NCBI GenBank assembly: GCA_021292105.1
Contig: CM037872.1
Span: 13,108,791-13,172,790, forward strand
Length of the DNA stretch: 64,000 bases
Reading direction: 5' to 3'
Origin: Anadara kagoshimensis
Taxonomy: Eukaryota; Mollusca; Bivalvia; Arcoida; Arcidae
The position numbers were made by a program, and so were the translations under genes. The notes below the pieces were generated by a model. It was not told the DNA's origin. It saw only the letters and a program-made list of their open reading frames with translations, and ran no database searches. Of the stretch, positions 35,485 through 46,739 are shown in pieces. The number at the start of each line of letters is the position of its first letter. Position 1 is the first letter of the stretch.

Positions 35485-38013
35485 CTTCCTTGGTTTTCGT
35501 GTTTTTTTCTTATTGTTTATTTTGCCGTTATTTAATCAAATTATTTGGAATAATCAAAAACAAACATACTAATTTTATTGTCATAATGATACATATAAAA
35601 AAACAAGACTTTCTTCAAAAACATGGAATTTTAACCTTTTTCATTTTGCCCCATAACAGTTTCATGACAAATAGTTTACCTCCTAAAAAAATAGTGTGCT
35701 ATAATTAAAGATTTAACTTTGAAGATCTGATACTTCAAAAAATATCTAACTTTTTAGAGCATATTCCAACACCACATATTCATTGATTTTATAGTATTTA
35801 CATAAGGATTGCAATAGTTTTAGAATCTGCATTCTTGAATTTTCACAAATTGTGGCAAGTTAATAGACTGACAAGAATTTAATGTTTTTAAATTTTTAAA
35901 AAATCAAAATTTAGATATAAAAAAAGGAAAAAACAAGAACACAACAATCGGGTTAACATTGAAATCGCTGATTATAAAACTCCATCAATTACGAGAGTTA
36001 AAAATTTAAAATCATATTTCAGACATAATAAATAATTTTTATAATGCTATAGAAGTATAATAAATAAATAATGTAGCAGTTATGTGTGCAAAATATCCAA
36101 TTATTTAATTTTCCATCATTGGAAATACATGTAACAAATGAAATTAGTTTTAATTATATGTAAGCAAATTATTGACAAATCCAAATACATGGAGGTGCCA
36201 TAGCAATCCATGTTCTTGCACTAATTCATTTTAATGATTATGATTGTTTTTGTGAATAGTAAATAGTTCCATTTCGAACCCGTCAATGCTTCAACATGTT
36301 GGCTATGTGATCACTTGGAATTTAACAAAAACAAATTGCTTTCAATGGCATTGAATGCACAGTAAATTTTTAACAAGGTGACATTTTTTATAATCTTCAT
36401 TAATTTAAATAACACATTTTATTTATAAGCAGTTCAGCGGTTAATGATTCCAAAGACGAGATTTTTTTAAATTATTATTCAAAACAATATGTACATAGTT
36501 TAGATTTTATTTATTTCAATTTTTTCAAGAGACTCCCATTTTGTAAGATCGATGTTATCAAAAGTTCTTTTGAAGATACCCCAAAGTTTTCAATGTTCTC
36601 GCCACTTTTTCTCCATTTATAACCTAGCACAATGTATATATGTGACATGCTATTTTCAAAATGTTCCATTTTCTTGTATATTTAACTTGCATGTAAATAT
36701 GCCATTGGGTCAACATTGTCTGAAAAAAAATACACATTTGTCAAAAGCAGTAATTAATTAATTCCAGTTCAAGCTCATGGATTGTATGACCACCTGAAAT
36801 TACTCAAACCAACTGTAATTTTAGAAACATGATTTTTTATAACATTGGAATTTGTAGTTCTTCTTAATGGAAACTTATTTGCTTTCTTTAGTTTCTTAAG
36901 ACTTACGGTATGAAAAATATACAACAATAATAATATATTGCATTGTCTAATTAAGGAATGATTATATAATTGGTTTTTTTTTTTAATTTAAATCATTTTA
37001 GGGAATTGCTTAAATATTCAATTGCATTGATTTGCAACTGACTCAAATTTAACTGAAAATTTCATAACTTTACTTTTTAATGATAATTTGCAATGAATTT
37101 TTCGTGAGATTTTGTCAGGTATTTTTCATGCCGTGACAGTTCTAAAGATACAAAGAATTTTGGCAATTTCTTTTCAAATGTATAACAATATTTGTTAATA
37201 TAAATATCTGCTATTTATAATAAACTATATTGACAACACTTGTAGGGAAAAAAAACATAACTAATAATCACATTTGAAAACAAAATGATTTTAAAATTTA
37301 TGTAGTTATAAAATTATATTTACGTTTACAATCATTTTTTCATGAGAAATTCGCACGAACTAATAAATTGATGCAATTTTCGTGTGGTCGATAGTATAAT
37401 CGTATTGTGATAGATCGGTATGCCGCACTTCATTTCTAAACACCTACCTACAGTTTAACACTCGTCAGGTGTATAATCAAAATAAAAAGGACCATGAAAC
37501 TATAGAATTTAAATACATAATTCTCAACACACATAAAACTTGTCAACAATATTGTGATGACGGCTATAAAAAAATATCAGGACCCTGATCAGCCTAGGTC
37601 AAGCATTGATCCCTGGGTCAATAATATGTGTAAGTAGCTTGCTTCGTTGTTGAAGTGGGAACCAGCTATATCATAGAAAATTAAAAAAAAAAAACATATC
37701 AAAATACACAATCCTAAAGCAAAGTTAAAAACAATTGAAGCTGGCAAATTACTAGTACGTAAAACACAGGTTCCGCCAGGGAAGGGAAAACAACTCCTGT
37801 TTAGATACCTACACTTGTCACGTGTACATTAAAAATCGGAATATTCAGTATCTTGCTTTGCGTAACAGTTGTACAAAATGTTCTTACAGTTCCAACATGA
37901 TAAGGGTAGGAACAAGTTCTCAATTGCTTGAAATCAAAACCATTTTGGTAACGATGCAAGGAACATACTGTTAATGTAGCATCCATAATAAACATGCCCA
38001 CACGTCAACAAAT

Positions 38014-38214
38014 TCAATCGGCTTCTTCAGGCAGACTTAAAAAACCTCTGTCCTGGGTACCGATATTGACGTCAAGTTTCTTGAGATGTGATCTAACATC
38101 ACGTTCACATTGTGATAATTTCGGTATCGCTGTTTCCACTAGATTTCTAAGATAAACGGAGCACGCTTTCGTATGGAAACGGGAAAAGCTACACTTTGCA
38201 TTATCGCGCGTCAT
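38014..38214 (-). CDS. unassigned small open frame or first exon
   Basis: A leftward ORF of 66 codons begins AAAAAATGACG at 38214 and reads as ordinary globular or helical protein (FHTKACSVYLRNLVETAIPK, then CERDVRSHLKKLDVNIGTQD). It is less AT-driven than its surroundings. It could be a small protein, or the first exon of a host gene whose later exons I cannot see. The end lacks a strong GT donor. I do not recognise a family. The frame at 37801-38001 on the same strand shows no comparable quality. Confidence 0.3.
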   Translation of the reverse strand: MTRDNAKCSFSRFHTKACSVYLRNLVETAIPKLSQCERDVRSHLKKLDVNIGTQDRGFLSLPEEAD

Positions 38215-38789
38215 TTTTTCATACCGGAAATGATGCTATGTAAACAAAACACCTTCGAAGTGAATAACAGAAATTACAAAATTATTTTGTTTTTAGTTTT
38301 GACTAATATTATACTTATTTATGTTATAAGAAATAAAAAGGCTTAAATAATATCTACATACCATTGAAAGATGCTTGATACAAATCTTTCTAAACATAAT
38401 TCAAGTCCTAACGCGAGTTATCTCCTTTGAATTGGTAGGTCGAATATGGCTTTTTAAAGCCGATTATTTAAAATTATGTCGCCACAAATTCTTTCAATCC
38501 AAATCAAAGAATGTTTTTACTCTTCAAGTTTTTAAGATTTTTTAATCCATGTCTTTACCCTTTTTAAATCGTCAAAAAACTCTATACATATTGTCGTTAT
38601 TGGTAATGAGCATGGGAAGAGAGACTAATCCAAAATCTCTAGTCTTTACCAATAAAAATACCTATCCTTGCCTCTTTTATTTAGTCAATTATGCTAGTTG
38701 GTCAAGGTACACGACTACATCATTCCACAGAAGAGTGGATAGTCTATAATTGACAAAAAGTCAAAGTGTATTATTAAATCAAATGCTTG

Positions 38790-38925
38790 GCATAAAAATG
38801 GTATTGCTTTTTTGTGTTAACATCTTTTGACAGCTAGACTCCCGTCTTCAGTCCTAAAAGCATAAATAATGGTATCGCTTTTTTGTGTCAACATGTTTCG
38901 ACAGCTAGGCTCCCGTCTTCAGAAC
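38790..38925 (-). repeat. two tandem copies resembling a Penelope-type terminal motif
   Basis: Read leftward, CTGAAGACGGGAGYCTAGCT followed by GTC-AAA occurs twice, about 73 bp apart, each followed by ACACAAAAAAGC. The layout (CUGA-GA box, short stem, GAAAC) recalls the hammerhead-bearing terminal repeats of Penelope-like retroelements. The core is not canonical, stem I is not evident and no reverse transcriptase lies nearby. It may simply be a local duplication. Confidence 0.4.
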
Positions 38926-39179
38926 TTATTCATACAGAGAATATTTACCTAAGGTACAAAAGTTGACGAAGACATTGCCAAAAAAATTACGCGATGTTAA
39001 TTGTTCCCTGTTGGCTTCTATCAGTAAAAGTTGCATATTTACAGTTACTGTTATTATTTATAGAGTTGATTGAAAACCCCATAGATGTTGTATATGGAAA
39101 CTTCTTTTGTTGACAGCGATGGCGAAAGTTCGTTTATAAAAAACATTAATGGGTGAGCATCTGTTTTTAATGTTGAAAT

Positions 39180-39760
39180 ATTTTCCTCCTCATTCGTTAT
39201 AATTTTTTATTTTTCCTCTGTAATCCAATTCCCTTCCGTAACAATTCTTGCATTTTATCCAAAACCCGACACAACGAATCAAATTCCTTGTCATCCAAAA
39301 GATTGATCAATTTCCCATTTCGTCACAAATGATGTTGGATTTATATTAATAGTTCATATAATGTGTTTGGATAATATTCTTCACCATCTTTATTCCTAAC
39401 CTCTGCTATAAAGTAGCTTAGCACATTGTTCGGTTCCTCATTTGAAATTCTGACCAAATCTTTGTCCATAGTCGGAATGTTAGAATTTTGAACCATAATA
39501 TTCCTGTCAAATTTCCATATATTGAACAAATTAACCGCCAATTTTGATTTGTTTTCCGAGCTTTTTGGTACATAATTATCCAATGGATTTTAAGTCACTT
39601 TTAGTAAAAGGTTTTGGAAACCTAGATCTTTGTTTCAAAACTTTTTGAATTTCAAAGTCCGAAATATCGGAAAATAAATCGCCTTTTAACTCAAACTTTG
39701 GCTTGTAATCCGTATGTCCTACTTTCTTAAACTCTATTCACAAAGGAAAAAAACTTTTAT
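39180..39760 (-). pseudogene. tyrosine-recombinase (Crypton / KIAA1958-like) N-terminal fragment
   Basis: Leftward reading gives, in order, FSDISDFEIQKVLKQRSRF, KSKLAVNLFNIWKFDRN, the helix-rich AEVRNKDGEEYYPNTLYELL and LINLLDDKEFDSLCRVLDKM. This is the order found at the start of KIAA1958/QRICH1-like proteins, which derive from Crypton tyrosine recombinases. The pieces lie in different frames and the catalytic half (R..HxxR..Y) is missing. It is therefore a truncated, decayed copy. Confidence 0.6.
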
Positions 39761-40439
39761 TTCTCAAAGCCATATTTATTTAAATATCTTTAATTCTAGT
39801 ACTGACTGATTTATATCTAAAACTTTTCCTGACTTATTTGATTTTTTGGACAATATTTTAAGTAAGATATAAGCCTCAAACTGCACAGTGTGTAAAATAC
39901 TAGACTATCCTCGGTGGTTCGCGCATCGACCAGTCCAATATTTTACATACTGGTTTTGCAACTGTTTTTCATTCTATGCAGTTATTAAAAACAAACAGAC
40001 TAATCTATGTCTGAATAACCTATATTTTCATTTTAATCTCGTACACATCGATGAAACATGTTTTACAAAGAATAAATTCTATTATGTTTTAGAAAACATT
40101 TTGTTTATTTTTATGGTTTATATATATATATATATAATTACCTCATACAAAGGATAAACTTTATCGACTGTTATTTATTTGGAAAAAATAAGGGTAAAAC
40201 TTCAGCCTTTAAGAGCCGTGGCGCATTTCCAATATTTAAGAAGAGACTCTTCAAGTGACAAAGGGGGACTATTGGACATTTTACATTGGAAATTTTAATA
40301 AAAATGGAGCAAAACATTGCAAATCTAAACAGCAAGTTTTAGCATAATTGAGTGCTGCTTGAACATTATGGAAATATTAAAATGAGAATTCAATACTGAT
40401 TAACTTTGAAACTACTAAGTAACTTTATTTATGAATTAA

Positions 40440-40605
40440 GGTACCAAACCAATCATAATGTTGACAATTATTCCAACACAAGTAGAACTAAACTGTAGAG
40501 TTCCCTTTTCTGGAGTAAATGACTGTAGGTGTTGGAATAAAGTCAGATTTTCTATGTATAATGAGCATTGTCAATCCACTAAATAGGTCTTGTACCATAC
40601 GAATC
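40440..40605. repeat. imperfect hairpin, possible small MITE
   Basis: AAGGTACCAAACC at the left mirrors GGTCTTGTACCATA at the right, and ATTCCAACAC (40472) mirrors GTGTTGGAAT (40533). TTGACAAT and ATTGTCAA are paired as well. The arms pair over most of about 165 bp. No target duplication is obvious. Confidence 0.45.
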
Positions 40606-41360
40606 CCATTTTCAGGGAACCCAATTGAATAAATCATTTTGTATTTAATGGTCATTAATAACCGCTTGCCTCGCAGAATTCAAGAGAACAGTCACCAATC
40701 TTCACGGGCAATAATGGATTTGATTTAGATTAAGGAAAATATCTGAAACATTGGGATATTTTGACACGGCAACACAAATATAATCAGTTTAAAACTAAAA
40801 CATTAGCTACATTTAACTATACCTTAACATATGTAATTTTACCTTTCTTTTGAAAAAAAAAATCCAGCAATGTATGTTGGTTTTTTTTACCTGAACGTCA
40901 TAGTGGAAGTATCGAATAAAACCTTAACACTGTATCGACTCGATCTTTTTAAGAACTATTCTAGCAACACTGAGTTACAAACCATGCATTTAGATGCAAT
41001 AATTGGATAGCGGTTTGAGCGAAATTCTTTATGCAATACACATAGACAAGTGTAGATTATTTTTGTCTAGGAGGTAACAACCCCCACACACATGTGCGAG
41101 TCTGCGGTTATGCACGACCCGTTTGCCACTTTGAATTGAACTGTCTATCTTTTCTGTGTCTCTCATACTTCTTTTTGCGATCGTTGATATCATCAGGAAT
41201 TAGGGGGGATTTTTGTTGGGCTTTCAGTCTGATCATTATGTTAATTTTCGGAATTTAAACCGGATATCGAATTAAATTATCGTTCTTGCAATCAGTATCT
41301 CTATATGTTTGTAGCTTTTCAAAATCTTCAAAATAATTTTGGTTTCATAATTTTGGTCCA

Positions 41361-41406
41361 AGCACTACTAATGAGGAATTGTATTCCGAAACGGCCGTCT
41401 AGTGCT
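41361..41406 (+). ncRNA. hammerhead ribozyme motif (copy B)
   Basis: Stem I AGCACTA/TAGTGCT pairs fully. Stem II GGAAT-TGT-ATTCC pairs fully and is longer than in copy C. GAAAC, the short stem III and the GUC cleavage triplet are present. The CUGAUGA box is not fully canonical, so activity is doubtful. Confidence 0.7.
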
Positions 41407-41471
41407 GTAAAATTAAAACTGGTATAATATGTAATTCTTCAAAATAATTTTGGTTTCATAATTTTGGTCCA

Positions 41472-41515
41472 AGCACTACTGATGAGGAATTGTTCCGAAA
41501 CGGCCGTCTAGTGCT
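41472..41515 (+). ncRNA. type I hammerhead ribozyme with intact core (copy C)
   Basis: Order: stem I 5' strand AGCACTA (41472-41478), CTGATGA (41479-41485), stem II GGAA-TTG-TTCC (41486-41496), GAAA, a very short stem III closed by loop GGCC, then GTC and stem I 3' strand TAGTGCT (41509-41515). All conserved core bases are present and both long stems pair. Cleavage is expected after C41508. The tiny stem III is typical of the animal hammerheads that work best as dimers. This is the best ribozyme in the window. Confidence 0.85.
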
Positions 41516-41767
41516 GTAGAATTAAAACTGGTATAATATATAATTTAAACCCCTGAGCCGATATCTCTGCTGGTGCCCGAGGATATCGCATACTCAGTAG
41601 GCAATAATTTCGTTTTATTGTCAGAAATATACTATAATTTCCTGCAAGTTGAAATTTCTCAAAAACTAAGGTGTATTTCCTTAGCTTAATTTGGTAAAAT
41701 ATATTTTGGTCATTTGGGTAGCTTTTCAACATATTCAAAATAATTTTGGTTTCATAATTTTGGTCAA

Positions 41768-41808
41768 AGCACTACTGATGAGGTATTCAGAAACGGCCGT
41801 CTAGTGCT
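41768..41808 (+). ncRNA. hammerhead ribozyme motif with degraded stem II (copy D)
   Basis: AGCACTA, CTGATGA, GAAACGGCCGTC and TAGTGCT are all kept, but the stem II segment is shortened and does not pair well. Activity is therefore uncertain. Confidence 0.65.
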
Positions 41809-41840
41809 GTAAAATTAAAACTGGTATAATATGTAATTTG

Positions 41841-43060
41841 TAAGCAATATAGTTTATTACAAACAACATTGACACTTTAAAATCACTAATACGATTGCGG
41901 TAATCGCATTTGGTCCATTTAATTACTGTTGATTGTATGACCGACGTCAATTTGTCTCATATGTCCGAAGGTCTGACGGGTTTTTCATAAAACTGGTACA
42001 TGGCAAGGTATTTCTTATCCGTGGAGTAAGGAAATGGATCACAGTGCGAACATGACACATTTTTTGAACATCTTGACAGTTTCAACAGAAATCTCCGGGA
42101 CAATAACTACACCGTAAATATTGGAATCAAACCTTTGCCGAGGTGTCGTTCTCAATTTTCTAGATAGACAGGAAATGTTTACCCGTCGATGTTCACTTTA
42201 AACTTTATGAAGTGTAACCGTTAGACGATTAGGTAACGGTGTAATAATTTCTGAACTGTATTCACTGTTACTCACTATATCAAAAACTAATCAACACGGT
42301 ACAAAATCAATCTAGACTTATGTTGTAAGGAGGTTAAGGGTTACCATAAGGTCACATCATGTATAACCGTTATCTCAAGTGTTCACTGTTTTTTCAGTGT
42401 TTTTAATACGAAATGAAACAAAACAGAGGCAAAATAAATTAAATTGAGGCCTCAAAGGTAATTAACCTTTTAGGTAAAAGTATTCCAAATAAAACAGTGG
42501 GGTATTTTGTTGATGTTCCGTAACGTTAAAAAAGTGGTATAAAACATGCGATAGAGTCTTGAAAGAGACAAAACTATGACTTAGTAATAGCAACAGCAAC
42601 CAAGGACAAGTCGCAGCAATAAAAACAAACACATAAACACAATATTAACACATTTACAGACTACGTTTATTGAAATTTCCTGTTCTATAAACACTTATGT
42701 CTACACAATCTGCATTATAATAGTACGGGAAACCCCGTATATATGCATATGCCATATCATGCAATGCTTTTAAACTAATTAAACAAACTAAAGTCCATTT
42801 ACAAACCTTTTTTTGTAGATTTCTCTTAAACGAAACGTTATTGTAAAAGTAAAATCGTTTATTTATTTCTATTTTTAAACTTTTCCCAGTTTTGTCCTAT
42901 ACTCAGTAATTTTTGGTCAATTTTTAACAATGACTATTTTATCCGAGTCATACCATTTTGGATAAAGAAATACTGAGCTAATTTGCATAAGAAATACTTA
43001 TGATTTAACATAACGGTGACACTTAATCTTGACAAACTTAAAACGTTGAATGAAGAAGCC
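41841..43060. other. no gene seen
   Basis: AT-rich DNA without a credible open frame, recognisable repeat or RNA gene. Confidence 0.5.
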
Positions 43061-43069
43061 AGGAATTGC

Positions 43070-43400
43070 GTAAATATATATTTTCATAACAAAATTCTAC
43101 AAATAAAAAAAATTTCAGGAAATTTTCATTCATTACTTACTGAATACAAAAAGTAAGGCACGTGTACAATGTATTTACAAAAGTATTCTACAAATAAAAA
43201 AGTACCGTCCAGGAAGCCTGCATTAATTATTTACTAAAAACAAAAGTAACGTAAATATATTTACAAAATTTAAAAAAAAAATCGTCCCCGTACAAACAAA
43301 AAAGATATTTCACCCGGAAAATCTGTATCCATTACTAAATAAATACAAAAGTATCATTTATTTACAAAAAAGCGTTCTACAAGTAAAAAGATTCAAAAGA
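43070..43400. repeat. degenerate minisatellite, about three to four units of about 100 bp
   Basis: A TTCTACAAATAAAAA-like word recurs at about 43087, 43184 and 43374, along with ATTACTTACTGAATACAAAA and GTAAATATATTTACAAAA variants. The units differ by many substitutions and gaps, so the array is old. Confidence 0.55.
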
Positions 43401-43875
43401 GTTTTTGGGTTTTGTTCAACGTGTTTGATTTATCACTGTTATAGTGAAAAAGTGTTTGTCTCCGCTTATAGGATATGTTCGATGAAAATAAGTAGGCATG
43501 CCTTTACAGTCTTTTCCCAGTCAGATTGGCTTACGAAAAAGTTTTTCGACATCGTTTAGTTTTATTATTTTTTCTAACATAATTTTTACTGAGCCTTCAT
43601 TAATTCTATTGCATTTAATTCACAATGACGTATTGGTGAACGTAAAACAGTATGTTCATGTTTATGAGCAAATACATCTTTTTGATTTTATATTTCTCGA
43701 CTGCTATATATATTTCTAGTTTCAGTTTAGTATGATCAATATTTACACCTCGGCTTTGAAGTCATAAAATCATGTCTGCTTTTTTATGGTGTTGTATCAG
43801 GTGTGATCAAGTTATGATATTTAGCATTGTCCAAAATTGCAACACTAAGTTCTATAAAGTTGGTATAAGTTCATT

Positions 43876-44088
43876 TTAAAACCAATCCATAAGAACCTCT
43901 GAATTCATTTCTTGGTGATAGTCACCATCGCCTTTTTTGGCTTGAAAAATTAGATCAAATCCATTTATTAAACCTGATAATGCGCATCTAGTGTGTAATA
44001 TAATAAGTCTTCTCCCTTTACTACTTGGTGGAGTATTTCTACTTTTAATATTCGAACAAACCAATTGTTCAATAGGATTGATTTTCAT
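43876..44088 (-). pseudogene. DDE_3 transposase fragment (IS630/Tc1-like)
   Basis: Leftward reading gives KGRRLIILHTRCALSGLING and then GDGDYHQEMNSEVLMDWF. This is the block between the first and second catalytic Asp of DDE_3 transposases, comparable to exons 5-6 of the gene at 23664-28127. The copy is separate and diverged. A further basic exon-like segment on the same strand (44690-44800, FTPPKRKQKYVN) may belong to it, but I cannot connect the two. Confidence 0.65.
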
Positions 44089-44099
44089 TTACCCACGTT

Positions 44100-46730
44100 T
44101 CATGCACGTAAATTACCCGCCAACCCTCTTTCCTTAACTATTTGATTTTTCTTAAAAATGAATGACGCTTTGTGGTGACATCTATCCTTTCAAATACATA
44201 TTTTTTGTTATCTTTCGTTTTTCTGCATTTGACCACATTGTCTTTAACGATTTCCATAAAATATGTATATTTTTTTTATATGTACAAAACTTATACCTCA
44301 ACTTCTTTCCCATTTCTATTACAATTAGTGTTTTAAATATGTATTAACCGGGGGCATGGTCAGATGTAAATTAAAGACGATGTTGTTGGTTTTTACAAAC
44401 AATTTCAGAAAACACACTATCAAATGCCACGAACGCTTGGCCACATTAACGTTTTGGGCACTCTGCACCAATGCCTGCATTAAAACTCGATCACATTCTG
44501 GTTGTCGTTTTTCTTCATATAATTCAAGGTTTCATCAAATAGCAAATTTTAGCATTATCACAAGTGCGTGGCTCACTTTCAAACTCTCTTCAACACATAC
44601 AATGTCAACAAATCCATCATCTACAGATTAGTCTTCGACAAGATACATGTATTTAAATTCCATTTGATGTATGTTTTAAAGGAGTATGTAGTGTCTTTGT
44701 GAATGGAGAAACCGTAGAGCGACGTTTCTGCAGAGAAGTGTTGACATATTTTTGCTTGCGTTTAGGTGGGGTGAAACCAGAGCCTAGATTTTTCTTTGCA
44801 CATTGTCTTAAAAACAAAACCGTATTTTATCCATATACGGTTGATATATCTAACATAGAAAATGAATAATAATATTAACTTATTTTAAAATATTACAGCA
44901 AAAAACTAACAAGAGATATAGAATGAGGTTAATTGCAAACAAGATGATCGTTTCTTTCCCGATATTGCAAAAATAGGACCAAATGTATGAGATGCACAAA
45001 AACTGTTGATATAATAGACGATCATGTCGAATGATCTAAAACATTCCAAGTTTATTTGAAGAAAGTATGAAGCCAATCAAATCAAATGAATTGATAAATT
45101 TCATATCAAGTCCGGCATATAGGTATTAACAATGAACAGAATATCTTGACTGTAGAGGTATTTAAAACCAACAGACTGCGTGCATTTGTCTGCTTTGTAC
45201 TATAGCGTACTTTTGGGTTTAACTCCACATACAGATATATAAATGATGCTCTGTCTCTTAACAATCATAAATTTGGTGACTATGTGAATGTCATCTATTT
45301 TTGAAATAAAGATACTAGTGATTTCCAAGTTCTGCTTCATATTTAGACTTATACCACAGTTACGACGATAAGTTATTAAGTTTAATGTCTTTGTGTCCAG
45401 GATTGCCCTAGATATATTTTACGTTCTATAGTTCCATGTTCCTTTTGCCAAAAGTTTGATTACACACGTAACGGATGTAGCTAGCTAAACAGAAAATGCT
45501 TACCCTTCCGGAGCACCCGGTCTCACTTCCCTGGTGGACGGGCACGTGTATAACTTGTCAGTTTCAAAATTTTTACTTTGCTCCTGGATTGTGATTTGGA
45601 ATTTTATTGATAAAATATTAATTTATAAGCCTGGTCTTTATTAAATCCTCTCTCTCTCCTTGTGTGTGTGTATGACAGCAATACCACCCCGTCTTTTTTA
45701 TGACATAAATTATACCAGTGTGTGTGTAGCATTTATCGATTTTGCTGTATGGCATTAATCACATCGCCTAGCTTGTGTTTAAATCTCGATCAGAAAGTTG
45801 TCATTCTTTGTACAATGAGGTGGTATAATCATTAATCGGATCCATGCTCAAACTTTTAGTGAATAGAAGTTGATTTGTTTTTTTATCTGTGCGCGCGCAG
45901 GTGTAAGATGGCAGACTGAAATTTTGTGGGAGAGAAAGACGGCGATATTTTTCTTAAGATATTCAATTTGGTGATTATGCGGTGATATTTAACTCAAACA
46001 CGTGTTATTGTGAATATACTTATAGTGTTTTGAGCAAGCAAATCTGGAAATTTTGGAAAAGTGTTTAATTATTATAAACTCTGGAGTTACATGGGAATTC
46101 CAAGCAACCCCCAATCGGAACAAAGCATGTGAACATTGGAACTTGAAAGGACATCTATGTTATGAAGCAGGTTAAAATTCAAATATATTGAATGACTTCT
46201 TATTGACACTTAATGTTTATTTTTCTGCAAGTCCAGCGTAGCATGGGAGTTCCAAGCTGCCCGACATAATATAATAATTTAAATATAACATTGATTCACG
46301 GTGAAAGTGCGGCAACGAACATTGTTCTAGTCTGGGACATTCAAGCTAGACACCCAAATAGTTATGTGGTATCAATATTATATAAATTAATTCTACAAAA
46401 ATTTCTGTGAATATTATTTTATTTGTCAAACTTTTTTATTGTGAACAGTACTGAACCGGTCTTTAAACGTAATCGGGTTGTTTTATGTAAACATGGAGCG
46501 CAGTGTTTACACCTATACATAGACCTGTAAACATTGAGTATCAAGTGCTGAGTAATTTATACGTGTGGTTAATACTAGTTATACAATATGTATAAAAACT
46601 TGACAAATAACCTATGAGTGAAGTAAAATAAAAGATTTTTTAAGAAAAGAGTGGTGTACACTACAGACACTAAATACACACCGGTAATACTATCTGACAG
46701 TAAAACACTAACAATTAAAAACATTTTAAC
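44100..46730. other. mostly featureless stretch
   Basis: Apart from the possible transposase exon at 44690-44800 (leftward), no gene is supported. Near 46091 and 46245 two related words (GGGAATTCCAAGCAACCC and GGGAGTTCCAAGCTGCCC) recur, perhaps part of a leader of the LINE-like remains downstream. Confidence 0.45.
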
Positions 46731-46739
46731 AACAATATA

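Larger units (their letters stand above)
31582..37990. other. gene-poor AT-rich stretch
   Basis: No recognisable gene. It holds one degenerate hammerhead motif (32033-32078) and a SINE tail fragment (35428-35484). Weak open frames are a leftward one at 32387-32632 (charged N-terminus, then a hydrophobic segment ILAYFLSLLYFAIAV) and a rightward one at 33354-33524 (57 codons, hydrophobic end). Neither has supporting splice or family evidence. Short words shared with 37750-37830 (CCAGGGAAG-like) hint at old repeats. Confidence 0.5.
41320..41840 (+). mobile_element. hammerhead-ribozyme repeat array (retrozyme-like)
   Basis: A unit beginning near TTCAAAATAATTTTGGTTTC and containing a hammerhead motif occurs three times in tandem, with motifs at 41361, 41472 and 41768. 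Spacings are 111 and 296 bp, so one unit is shortened. Known: animal retrozymes are small non-coding tandem repeats with type I hammerheads that are transcribed to circular RNAs and probably moved by Penelope-like enzymes. No open frame is present. Single related copies lie at 32033 and 52407, so the family is dispersed. Confidence 0.7.
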
